Source: Pseudophaeobacter sp. EL27
Lineage (GTDB): Bacteria; Pseudomonadota; Alphaproteobacteria; Rhodobacterales; Rhodobacteraceae
Direction of reading: 5' to 3'
Length of the DNA stretch: 64,000 nt
Assembly (NCBI RefSeq): GCF_900313025.1
Contig: NZ_OMPQ01000015.1
Span: 381,775 to 445,774, forward strand
Under the pieces are notes generated by a model. That model had not been told where the DNA came from and did no database searches. It worked only from the letters and a program-made list of their open reading frames with translations. Shown in pieces: positions 37,012 through 44,636 of the stretch; the stretch's first letter is position 1, and each line of letters starts with the position of its first letter. The translations under genes were made by a program, and so were the position numbers.

Positions 37012-37920
37012 ATGAGACATACTTCACTTCAACACGCGCGGTCGCTGAAACGGCCCACGCGTGAAGAGATGCTTCACCGCACGCCGACAGTCCAACAGTT
37101 TTGGACCCAAAACAAAGACCTGTTTGAGGGTGCCTGGAAGGAATGGGAGGGCGGAGATGCGCTGAAACCCGTTTTGGACAGCAGCCTTTACGCCCCTAAA
37201 CTGCGTGCGGCCGTCGAGCAGGCCTGGCAGGATCCAAGCACAGAAATTGCGGTCAAAGATCTGTGGGAAGAGGTCTTTCCCGGCGTCTATGAGGCGCAGT
37301 TCTTTGATCCCGCACGGCTCGCGAGTTTGCGCGAATATCTTGAAAGCGCCGCCGCTGCGGATATCCCCCTGCGCCCGCCCTACGGGATTTCGCTGAATCG
37401 CGGGGGCGCGATGCTGGACCGCCGCTCACCCGGCTACCTTGCTGCTCCGGGTTTTCAGAGCTTCTACCGCGACCTCATGGAGAGTTACATGCGGCCAATT
37501 TCGCGGCTGCTGTTCCCTGATATTGTTGGCTTTGACACTCAGACCTTTGGGTTTTCAATCCAATGGCAGGCGGATGCGGATACCTCCTTGCGGGCCCATA
37601 CTGACGCCTCCTCTGTCACGCTGAACCTGAACTTGAACCTGCCCGGAGAGGAATTCTCCGGATCCGGTGTGCGGTTCTTTGACCGGGAAACCCGGCAGGT
37701 GGCGGAGCTGAGCTTTGCCCCTGGGACCGCGTTGATTCATCATGGCAGCGTGCCCCATGAATCCATGCCGATCACAAAGGGCGAGCGATCAAACCTGGTG
37801 CTCTGGCTCTATGGAGATCAAGGTGAGGTGCCCCGTTTTGGTGGGGCTCAGACAGAGCTTGATGCGAGGCAGCGCTGGAGTGTGCCGACAACACCCGACG
37901 ACGGGTTTGCCCCATTCTAA
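37012..37920 (+). CDS. 2-oxoglutarate/Fe(II)-dependent oxygenase-like protein
   Basis: A 302-residue protein with a double-stranded beta-helix signature of 2OG oxygenases: AHTDASSVTLNLNLNLP supplies His-x-Asp (near residues 199-201), GTALIHHGSVPHESMPI the distal His (near 243-249), and KGERSNLVLWLYG the Arg that binds 2OG. The pattern resembles prolyl-4-hydroxylase and OGFOD-like proteins. Start preceded by GAGGAGTGACAAGAG. Last gene of the operon, followed by a terminator. With the CmcJ-like protein this makes two iron oxygenases in one unit. Confidence 0.75.
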   Translation: MRHTSLQHARSLKRPTREEMLHRTPTVQQFWTQNKDLFEGAWKEWEGGDALKPVLDSSLYAPKLRAAVEQAWQDPSTEIAVKDLWEEVFPGVYEAQFFDPARLASLREYLESAAAADIPLRPPYGISLNRGGAMLDRRSPGYLAAPGFQSFYRDLMESYMRPISRLLFPDIVGFDTQTFGFSIQWQADADTSLRAHTDASSVTLNLNLNLPGEEFSGSGVRFFDRETRQVAELSFAPGTALIHHGSVPHESMPITKGERSNLVLWLYGDQGEVPRFGGAQTELDARQRWSVPTTPDDGFAPF

Positions 37921-37950
37921 GGTCCGCCACGCGCCATCTATGAAAGTTTA

Positions 37951-37984
37951 CGAGGGTCGCCAAAACTGGTGGCCCTCGTTTTGC
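37951..37984 (+). terminator. Terminator after the 2OG oxygenase gene
   Basis: CGAGGGTCGCCA pairs with TGGTGGCCCTCG (two wobble pairs) around a short AAAC loop and is followed by TTTTG. It separates the 34.3-37.9 kb operon from the reductase gene at 38.1 kb. Confidence 0.75.
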
Positions 37985-38097
37985 CGTCCGGGACACTGTA
38001 TCTAATTATATGCAAAATCGGAAAACTGAACTTATATTCCGGTCAATTTACTACAATACAGAATACTATATCTCCTGCACATCACTTACTCTTTAGG

Positions 38098-39093
38098 ATG
38101 TGCACAATTAAAGCCATGACCCTCACCGCTTACGGTGAAACCGCAAAATTCGAAGCTGCCGACCTACCCAAACCAGAGCCGATCTCCGGCCATGTTGTGG
38201 TCCGCATTGCAGCCAGCAGCGTGAACACAGTTGACACAATGATCCGCGCAATGGGCAGTGACCTGCCGCTCTCCCCGGCTTTGCCTGCGGTATTGGGCAT
38301 GGATTTCGCAGGGGTCGTTGAGGCCGTTGGCGAAGGCGTGAGCGCCTTTGCCGTTGGTGACGAGGTCTACGGCTGCGCCGGTGGGCTGGCTGATCTACAG
38401 GGCGCCTTGGCTGAATTCATGCTCGCCGATGCGCGCTTGATCGCTCACAAACCCAAATCCATCTCGATGCGCGAGGCCGCCGCCATGCCCCTGGTTGGCA
38501 TCACCGCCTTTGAGGGACTGGAACGTGCAGGCATCACGGCTGGCCAAAAGGTTCTGGTGCAGGGTGGCGCTGGTGGTGTGGGCCACCTAGCTGTGCAATT
38601 GGCCAAACACTTTGGTGCAGAGGTCTATGCCACTGGCACAGGCGAAACCCAGATGGATGTGATCCAGGGATATGGCGCGACGCCAATTGATTTTGCTGCC
38701 GAAAAGATCGCCGATTATGTCGCGGAATACACCGACGGTGCAGGTTTTGATCTGGTCTTTGATACCGTTGGCGGCGCCAATATGACCAATTCCTTCGAGG
38801 CCGCAGCGCTCAACGCCAATATCGCCTCAACAGTCGCGCTGCTGGAAATTGACCTGTCACCTGCACATTTTAAAGGACTGTCGCTGCACATCGTTTTCAT
38901 GCTGTTGCCAATGCTTGCCAACAAAGGCCGTGAAAAGCATGGAGAGATTTTGGCGCAGCTGGCAGAAATTGTGGACGCAGGCGCACTAAAGCCCTTGCTG
39001 GATGGTGAGGTATTCGGTCTCGACAATGTCGGTGGGGCCTATGATCGCCTGACAAGCGGCAAGGCCATCGGCAAGGTGGTGGTTGAGGTCTGA
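38098..39093 (+). CDS. Zinc-free medium-chain reductase (quinone oxidoreductase-like)
   Basis: A 331-residue MDR-superfamily protein. VLGMDFAGVVEAVGEGVSAFAVGDEVYG is the N-terminal catalytic fold, and VLVQGGAGGVGHLAVQLAKHFGAEVYATG the NADPH Rossmann domain (near residue 145); zinc-ligand cysteines are absent, as in quinone reductases. Starts at ATG 38098 or 38116 are both possible; neither has a strong ribosome site. The upstream 110 bases are AT-rich and should hold its own promoter. A strong terminator follows. Physically close to the oxygenase operon but separately transcribed. Confidence 0.85.
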   Translation: MCTIKAMTLTAYGETAKFEAADLPKPEPISGHVVVRIAASSVNTVDTMIRAMGSDLPLSPALPAVLGMDFAGVVEAVGEGVSAFAVGDEVYGCAGGLADLQGALAEFMLADARLIAHKPKSISMREAAAMPLVGITAFEGLERAGITAGQKVLVQGGAGGVGHLAVQLAKHFGAEVYATGTGETQMDVIQGYGATPIDFAAEKIADYVAEYTDGAGFDLVFDTVGGANMTNSFEAAALNANIASTVALLEIDLSPAHFKGLSLHIVFMLLPMLANKGREKHGEILAQLAEIVDAGALKPLLDGEVFGLDNVGGAYDRLTSGKAIGKVVVEV

Positions 39094-39106
39094 TAAGATC
39101 AGAATT

Positions 39107-39160
39107 CCGCATGAGCGGCTGCCAAGCTAAAGCGCAAAGGCAGCCGCTCATGCGGTCTTA
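39107..39160 (+). terminator. Terminator after the quinone-reductase-like gene
   Basis: A 17-bp perfect inverted repeat, CCGCATGAGCGGCTGCC (39107-39123) with GGCAGCCGCTCATGCGG (39139-39155), 15-base loop, followed by TCTTAG. It starts 13 bases after the stop codon. Confidence 0.85.
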
Positions 39161-39697
39161 GGTTCAATCAACACAGACGGAAGATCATGGTTCGATTTGA
39201 GACGCTTTCAGGAAAGTGAGCCTGAACCGAAACCAACCCACTTCGCAAAAAATCTCCTCCCCGCAAAAGCAGACCTTCGTCCAAAACGAAGCGTGTGTTC
39301 GATCTGCGTCCACTTGATCATTTGGTCGATCTCGGTACGGGCATTTAGATGATCTGGGTTCAATCGACAAAGCATCAGGGCGCCGATGGTCTTTGCAGCT
39401 GCGCTGGAAGCACCCAGGCTAGAGATCATTATTCAGTTGGACTAACTGCCAGCCATTCACTAGCATCTTACGATAGGTGGCGGCGTAAATCTGGCCGTCA
39501 CTACACGGCCGTTCGTTGATCCAAGGGGTGACATGTTTTGCCTTCAAAGAAAGACAAACTGATAAGATTACCAGCACCTATCTCATTGAGACCCGTCACG
39601 TTTTTTGAAACAGGTTCCATCCCAACCGCCGCCTTTGCCTTCCTCCCTGACTGTCATGGCTCTTCGTAAGCCGTTCTTCACCTTCGGCTCCAAGTTT
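39161..39697. other. Intergenic region before the AbrB-type gene
   Basis: About 540 bases with no gene I can support. Two short reverse-strand frames (39185-39370 and 39208-39429) overlap each other and show no known family. A short dyad, CGGCCGT near 39491-39510, is the only other structure. The region may hold a degraded gene and the promoter of the AbrB-type/FGE pair. Confidence 0.4.
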
Positions 39698-40780
39698 ATG
39701 CAAAATAAAACTGCACAATACCTGCAACTGGCGCTGATCCTTGGCGCAGGAGTGATTGGCGCCATGGCCGCGCAGTGGCTAGGCCTGCCGATCCCATATC
39801 TCCTCGGCAGCATGTCCGCTTCGGCGATCGTCTCTCTGACGACCTATTCGCGCAGCGGAGAAAAACTGTGGTTTCCGGTTCAACTGCGTCACGTCTTTAT
39901 AGCCATCATCGGCATCATGATCGGGACTACATTTAGCCCAGAAGCACTTAAGACCGCGCCAATCCTGGCCATTACTCTTTGCGCTATGATGCTGTTTGTT
40001 TGCGCGGCGCAAATACTAAACTTTGGCATTTTTCATCACATCGGCGGCTATGACAGGGTGACTGCCAAATATGCTGCCATGCCCGGTGGATTGATCGAAG
40101 CTGTCACTCTTGGTGAAAAAGCCGGCGGTGATGTGGAGACCATGAGTATTCAGCATTTTGTGCGGATCGTGTTGGTCATCATGTTTGTGCCAACCCTGTT
40201 TCAGATCTTTTCTGGTGAAACGGTAGGGAGCGCGGCAGGCCAGACACTGGAAAGTTCTCCGTCGGATTGGACTGACTGGCTTTTCTGCGCAGTATTTGCC
40301 CCGGTTGGGATTTGGCTCGGTGCACGGCTAAAGTTACCGGCCAGCCATCTCATGGGGCCTTTGCTGCTGACAGCGCTTCTTCATGCGGTCATGGCCGTTG
40401 ATATTCAGGGCCCCAGCGCCTTGTTGAATTTGGCGCAACTCATCGTTGGCGCGGGCCTCGGTGTTAACTTTGCCCGTTCCACGCTGCGCCATCTTTTGTC
40501 GGCCTTTGCACTGGGCTTTTTGTCCGTTGCCACGACCTTGATCATGGCCTCTGGGTTTGCCTATTTGCTCGCAGGTGTGGTGCCGATGTCTTTCACGGCA
40601 CTGCTTATCAGCTTTGCCCCAGGGGGCGTGACCGAGATGAGCCTGGTTGCGCTTAGTCTCGGCGTGGCGCCCGTTTTGGTCACCACACACCATCTGTTTC
40701 GCATCATCTTTACTGTGACAATAGCCGGCATAGTGACTGCGAGGGCTGAACGCCTTGGCAAGGGCAATCCCGGATCTTAA
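39698..40780 (+). CDS. AbrB-duplication-family membrane protein
   Basis: A ~360-residue integral membrane protein of the AbrB/'ammonia monooxygenase' (misnamed) family, built of two repeats of about five helices; LGLPIPYLLGSMSASAIV in repeat 1 and LKLPASHLMGPLLLTALLHAV in repeat 2 are the family hallmarks. Function in this family is unsettled, but transport is likely. ATG 39698 gives the usual N-terminus; ATG 39656 and TTG 39605 are also in frame and no start has a clear ribosome site. It ends 8 bases before the FGE gene, so the two are co-transcribed. Confidence 0.82.
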   Translation: MQNKTAQYLQLALILGAGVIGAMAAQWLGLPIPYLLGSMSASAIVSLTTYSRSGEKLWFPVQLRHVFIAIIGIMIGTTFSPEALKTAPILAITLCAMMLFVCAAQILNFGIFHHIGGYDRVTAKYAAMPGGLIEAVTLGEKAGGDVETMSIQHFVRIVLVIMFVPTLFQIFSGETVGSAAGQTLESSPSDWTDWLFCAVFAPVGIWLGARLKLPASHLMGPLLLTALLHAVMAVDIQGPSALLNLAQLIVGAGLGVNFARSTLRHLLSAFALGFLSVATTLIMASGFAYLLAGVVPMSFTALLISFAPGGVTEMSLVALSLGVAPVLVTTHHLFRIIFTVTIAGIVTARAERLGKGNPGS

Positions 40781-40788
40781 GGTGCCTC

Positions 40789-41739
40789 ATGGCTGAATCA
40801 CCACATCCCAAAAGCTGCTGTATTCCCCAAAGGGACGGCACCTCAGACAGCAATCCAACACCTGTTTTTGCTGGCAAACCAAAGCTTCGCCCGGCGCCGG
40901 ATGCTGTGCTTATACCCGGCGGTGCTTCGCTGCTAGGGACAGCCGCCCCCCAAATCCCCGATGATGGCGAAGACCCATTGCGCAAGACGCGGATCAAACC
41001 CTTTCGAATGGGGGCGACCAGCGTGACCAATGCCCAATTCAAAGCCTTTGTCGAGGCAACTGGCTATGTCACCGAAGCCGAACGATTTGGCTGGTCCTTT
41101 GTGTTTTGGGCCCAGGTTCCTGAAACCCTGGGAGCAACTCAAGGCGTGGTCGATGTTGAATGGTGGCGCCGCGTTGACGGAGCCAACTGGCGTGACATCA
41201 ACGGGCCCGGCACCATGGCCGAACACTGGCATCCGGACCATCCGGTGGTGCAGGTGTCCTGGAATGACGCACGGGCCTATGCGGAATGGGTGGGCGGGCG
41301 CCTTCCAACCGAGGCAGAATGGGAACATGCAGCCCGCGGCGGCAAGGGCGATGTCAGATACCCCTGGGGTGATCAAGAACCCAATGATACGGATTTCCAG
41401 CCCTGTAACATCTGGCAGGGCCAGTTCCCCAAAGTGAATACCGCCAAAGATGGCTTTGCAGCTACGGCTCCGGCACAGTTCTATGAACCCAATGGCTATG
41501 GATTGTACAATCTGGTGGGCAATGTCTGGGAATGGACGGCCGAAGCCTACCGGATCAAGTCACTCAAGAAACATGTGCGCCTGCGTCTTGCCGGGATGAA
41601 GGGCTATAAGCTGAGCAAGGGCGGGTCCTTCCTGTGCCATAAGTCCTATTGCTACCGCTACAGGATCGCCGCGCGGTCCGGCACCTCGCCGGATAGCGCG
41701 ACAACACATCAGGGGTTTCGCGTAGTTTGGCCTACGTGA
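40789..41739 (+). CDS. Aerobic formylglycine-generating enzyme (sulfatase-modifying factor)
   Basis: A 316-residue SUMF1/FGE. It converts the active-site Cys of sulfatases to formylglycine with O2 and copper. The catalytic cysteine pair is Cys283 and Cys288 in GGSFLCHKSYCYRYR, followed by ARSGTSPDSATTHQGFRV; the middle domain has HPVVQVSWNDARAYAEWVGGRLPTEAEWEHAARGG and GNVWEW. Having both cysteines marks a true FGE rather than an EgtB-like relative. It should activate the sulfatases at 43073 and 19833, both of which carry Cys-x-Pro-x-Arg. Its 3' end overlaps a truncated sulfatase on the other strand by 31 bases. Confidence 0.92.
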   Translation: MAESPHPKSCCIPQRDGTSDSNPTPVFAGKPKLRPAPDAVLIPGGASLLGTAAPQIPDDGEDPLRKTRIKPFRMGATSVTNAQFKAFVEATGYVTEAERFGWSFVFWAQVPETLGATQGVVDVEWWRRVDGANWRDINGPGTMAEHWHPDHPVVQVSWNDARAYAEWVGGRLPTEAEWEHAARGGKGDVRYPWGDQEPNDTDFQPCNIWQGQFPKVNTAKDGFAATAPAQFYEPNGYGLYNLVGNVWEWTAEAYRIKSLKKHVRLRLAGMKGYKLSKGGSFLCHKSYCYRYRIAARSGTSPDSATTHQGFRVVWPT

Positions 41740-41942
41740 CTGCCTTGCGCTAAACGCTTTGCTGTCCTGAGACTGGCGATAACGCTGCTTGCCAATCGAG
41801 TCGCCGCAAATGCATCAAGATTGGGTGTCTGCACAACAGCATGATTTTCACAGGACATTGCCTGCACCTGATGTTGGTCAGACAGGATGACCAGCAGGTT
41901 GAGGGGCTCTTGTTCAAGCGTCAGACCCGGAAGAATAGACAT
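41709..41942 (-). pseudogene. Truncated sulfatase with ruined active-site motif
   Basis: A 77-codon frame from ATG 41942, behind a good ribosome site (GGCAGGAGTG). Residues 15-49 (LNLLVILSDQHQVQAMS ... VQTPNLDAFAAT) are a clear sulfatase N-terminus with the first metal-binding Asp. Where a formylglycine motif such as LCTPSR is expected, the frame reads LRTAKR (58-63), so the Cys, Pro and Ser are lost, and it stops soon after; about 400 residues are missing. Its start overlaps the end of the hydroxy-acid dehydrogenase gene by 29 bases, so it was once the last gene of the sulfatase operon. Confidence 0.7.
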
Positions 41943-43059
41943 CACTCCTGCCGATTGAAGCAAGGTTGTTTTTCCCCGCGAGTCCCATGGTGGTACGCAG
42001 CTCTTTTTGCAGAATTTCAAGCAGATGCGAAATTCCCGGCTGCCCCATAGCGCCCAGCGCATAAACCATTGCACGTCCCAAAAGAACGCCAGAAGCACCC
42101 TGCGCGCGGGCCCGGAAAATGTCCATTCCGGTGCGCACCCCGGAATCCAGCATCAATTCCATGTCATCCCCCACGGCGTCCGCGATCCTTGGCAGCCAGG
42201 AAATAGAGCTGCCTGCCCCGTCCAATTGGCGACCGCCATGATTGGAGACAACGATGGTTTCAATCCCCATGCCCGCGGCAATCTTGGCGTCTTCAGCGTC
42301 CATGATGCCCTTCAGGATGATGGGGCCATCCCATTCCCTGCGGATCCATTCGACATCTGCCCAGTCCAACGAGGGGTCCACCATCTCCACCGCCCAGGTC
42401 AGCAGGCTGCTGAGGTCATCAATGCCTTTGGCATGGCCGATGACATTGCCAAAGCTCTTGTAGGGCGTGGTGGCCATTTCCATCGCCCAACGGGGTTTGG
42501 TCGCGATATTGAGCATGTTTTTCAGGTTGGGCCGGATCGACAGCTGGTTTTTCACATCCTTGTGGCGTTGCCCCAACATGGAAAGATCCATGGTGACCAC
42601 CAGCTTGGAACACCCTGCAGCCTTGGCGCGATGAATCAGATCCCGGACAAAATCCCTATCCTTGACCACATAGAGCTGAAACCAAAAGGGCTGCCCCGTG
42701 GCCTCGGCCACCTGTTCAATCGAGCAGATCGACATGGTGGACAGAATGAAGGGTACGCCAAAATCGCGCGCAGCTTTGGCCACCTTGATCTCGCCCCCGG
42801 CATTCTGAATTCCCAGCATGCCAACCGGTGCAAAGGCCACGGGCAGGTTGGCGGTCTCCCCCGCCAAAAGGGCCGAGGTGTCGATATCCGTGATATCCCT
42901 GCCGACCCTTTGGCGGATGTTCAGGTTCTGAAAATCGGCCTCGTTCCGGCGAAAGGTCGTCTCGGTGTAAGAGCCGCTTTCCGCATAGTCATAAAACATC
43001 TTCGGAACGCGGCGTTTGTACAGCTGGCGGAAGTCTTCAACGCAGGTGATGGGTGGCAT
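41914..43059 (-). CDS. FMN-dependent alpha-hydroxy-acid dehydrogenase (L-lactate dehydrogenase/glycolate oxidase family)
   Basis: A 381-residue TIM-barrel flavoprotein that oxidises L-2-hydroxy acids to 2-keto acids. Seen are the N-terminal RVPKMFYDYAESGSYTETTFRRNEADF, PVAFAPVGM, the QLYVVKDR and TMDLSMLGQRHKDV segments, and the catalytic VVSNHGGRQLDGAGSS with the His-Gly-Gly-Arg signature. ATG 43059 follows GGGAGAGCTCAGCA and lies 13 bases after the sulfatase stop. The coupling suggests that the hydroxy acid freed by the sulfatase is its substrate. Confidence 0.9.
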   Translation of the reverse strand: MPPITCVEDFRQLYKRRVPKMFYDYAESGSYTETTFRRNEADFQNLNIRQRVGRDITDIDTSALLAGETANLPVAFAPVGMLGIQNAGGEIKVAKAARDFGVPFILSTMSICSIEQVAEATGQPFWFQLYVVKDRDFVRDLIHRAKAAGCSKLVVTMDLSMLGQRHKDVKNQLSIRPNLKNMLNIATKPRWAMEMATTPYKSFGNVIGHAKGIDDLSSLLTWAVEMVDPSLDWADVEWIRREWDGPIILKGIMDAEDAKIAAGMGIETIVVSNHGGRQLDGAGSSISWLPRIADAVGDDMELMLDSGVRTGMDIFRARAQGASGVLLGRAMVYALGAMGQPGISHLLEILQKELRTTMGLAGKNNLASIGRSDVYSSGSDA

Positions 43060-43072
43060 TGCTGAGCTCTCC

Positions 43073-44599
43073 CTATGCCATGCCAACAGGCGTCTGATTG
43101 GGACGCATGTCATCTGGGCGTGTCATCAGGATCAGGGTCAGATCAGATTTCAATGCGGCATATTCCGGGTCATCAAACACATTGGTCAGCTCATCCGGAT
43201 CGTTTTCCAGATCGTACATTTCCCCGGCACCGGACTTCAGATCCACCGTCAGTTTGGCGGTTTTGCTCCGGACTGTGCGCAGGGACAGACCCACACCAAC
43301 TCGTCCAGGCAGCAGCTCCCATTCGCTGAGCGCGCCCTCGCGGGTGCCGTCGCCACTGATAACGTCGCGCATGGAGCGCCCGTGGATCTCCATCAGGCTG
43401 TCGGCATCGGCCCAATCCATAAAGGTGGCCCCCAGATCCAGCGTCGAGAGCGGCTCGTGGCTGACCTTGCCCACCGGAACATCCGGGCCTTTGACAATGG
43501 CACGTACGTTCAGAAGGCCTTCAAAGGGCATCGGCCCCTTTAGCACCAGGCCGTGATCCCCCAACCAATCGCCATGGTCGGCCGTGTAGACAATATAAGT
43601 GTTCTCCGCGAGGCCCTGGGCTTCGAGCTCGGCAATGATACGTCCAACCGAATGGTCAATCAGCGAGAGCTGCCCATAGGTATTGGCAATGATCTCGCGC
43701 AGATGCTCATCCGAGACCTCAGGGAAGCGCGAGTAGCTGGTCCGGATCTCCGCTCCCTTACCTTCGATCTTGGTTTCCACCGCAGCCTGATGCCACCAGG
43801 GGCGGCCCTCAAAGTCACGGGTGCGATGCTCCGGCAGATCGACGTCTTCAGGCTTATGAAGCGAGGCCCAGGGTTCGGGGCAGTCAAAGGGATGATGCGG
43901 ATCGGGAAATGAGACCCACATGCAGAAGGGCTTGTCATGATCCTGTTTCAGGAAATCAATCGCCCGGTCAGCGATCCAGGTCGAGTTATGCCAGGCCACC
44001 GGCAGCTTTGAGGTCCAGACCTGCGGTGCCCCGTTGTGGTCCTTGTGGCTTTCCCACAGCAGTTTGTTTTTCTGCTCCCCGCGCCCATCGCCATAGTACC
44101 ATTCCTCATAGGCCAACCCATGCGGGGGCTTTTCAGGCAGCCACCAGTTGTGGCCGATATGGACCAGCTCGGCATGGTCAAACCCCATGTAGGGGCCGCG
44201 CCAGCCTTCTGGCACCCTGGCCGAACCGGGAATGGATTCCACCGTGTCGTGGTCCTCAAACACATGGTAGGTGGCAAAATGTGCCTTGCCGATTTTGGCG
44301 GTATGATAGCCCGCTGCCGACAGGGATGCGGCAAAGCCCTTTTCGCCGATCTCAGGGTCCAGATCGATGCCATTGTCATGCACCCCGTGAGTACGCGGCA
44401 GCAGCCCGGTCAGGATCGAGGCCCGTGCGGGCTGGCAGACCACGCAGGGCGTGACCACGGTTTCCAGACTGGTGCCCTCGCTGGCCAGCATATCCAGATG
44501 CGGGGTGTAGACATTACGCCCACGAAACCCATAGCAATCGCCGCGCTGCTGGTCCGAGGTGATGAACAGAATATTGGGTTTGGAAGCTGCATCAGTCAT
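43073..44599 (-). CDS. Cytoplasmic sulfatase (Cys-type, alkaline phosphatase superfamily)
   Basis: A 508-residue sulfatase with no signal peptide. SKPNILFITSDQQRGDCYGFRG holds the first metal-binding Asp; Cys55-Gln-Pro-Ala-Arg59 is the formylglycine motif; KIGKAHF, SFPDPHHPFDCPEPW and YTADHGDWLGDHGLVLKG are the remaining catalytic blocks. It lies between TctA and an alpha-hydroxy-acid dehydrogenase on the same strand, with 37 and 13 base gaps. Most sulfatases of this type are exported, so a cytoplasmic one paired with an importer points to use of an imported sulfate ester. Start follows CGGAGACAAAA. Confidence 0.92.
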   Translation of the reverse strand: MTDAASKPNILFITSDQQRGDCYGFRGRNVYTPHLDMLASEGTSLETVVTPCVVCQPARASILTGLLPRTHGVHDNGIDLDPEIGEKGFAASLSAAGYHTAKIGKAHFATYHVFEDHDTVESIPGSARVPEGWRGPYMGFDHAELVHIGHNWWLPEKPPHGLAYEEWYYGDGRGEQKNKLLWESHKDHNGAPQVWTSKLPVAWHNSTWIADRAIDFLKQDHDKPFCMWVSFPDPHHPFDCPEPWASLHKPEDVDLPEHRTRDFEGRPWWHQAAVETKIEGKGAEIRTSYSRFPEVSDEHLREIIANTYGQLSLIDHSVGRIIAELEAQGLAENTYIVYTADHGDWLGDHGLVLKGPMPFEGLLNVRAIVKGPDVPVGKVSHEPLSTLDLGATFMDWADADSLMEIHGRSMRDVISGDGTREGALSEWELLPGRVGVGLSLRTVRSKTAKLTVDLKSGAGEMYDLENDPDELTNVFDDPEYAALKSDLTLILMTRPDDMRPNQTPVGMA

Positions 44600-44636
44600 T
44601 TTTGTCTCCGTTGACAGGGGCAGTTGCCCCGTTCGG

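Noticed and set aside
39185-39429. Short reverse-strand frames between the quinone reductase-like and AbrB-type genes
   Set aside because: Two overlapping frames of 61-73 codons with no homology I recognise and no ribosome site; reported only as intergenic.
42007-43065. 352-codon plus-strand frame opposite the hydroxy-acid dehydrogenase
   Set aside because: Antisense shadow; the minus-strand protein has clear FMN dehydrogenase motifs.
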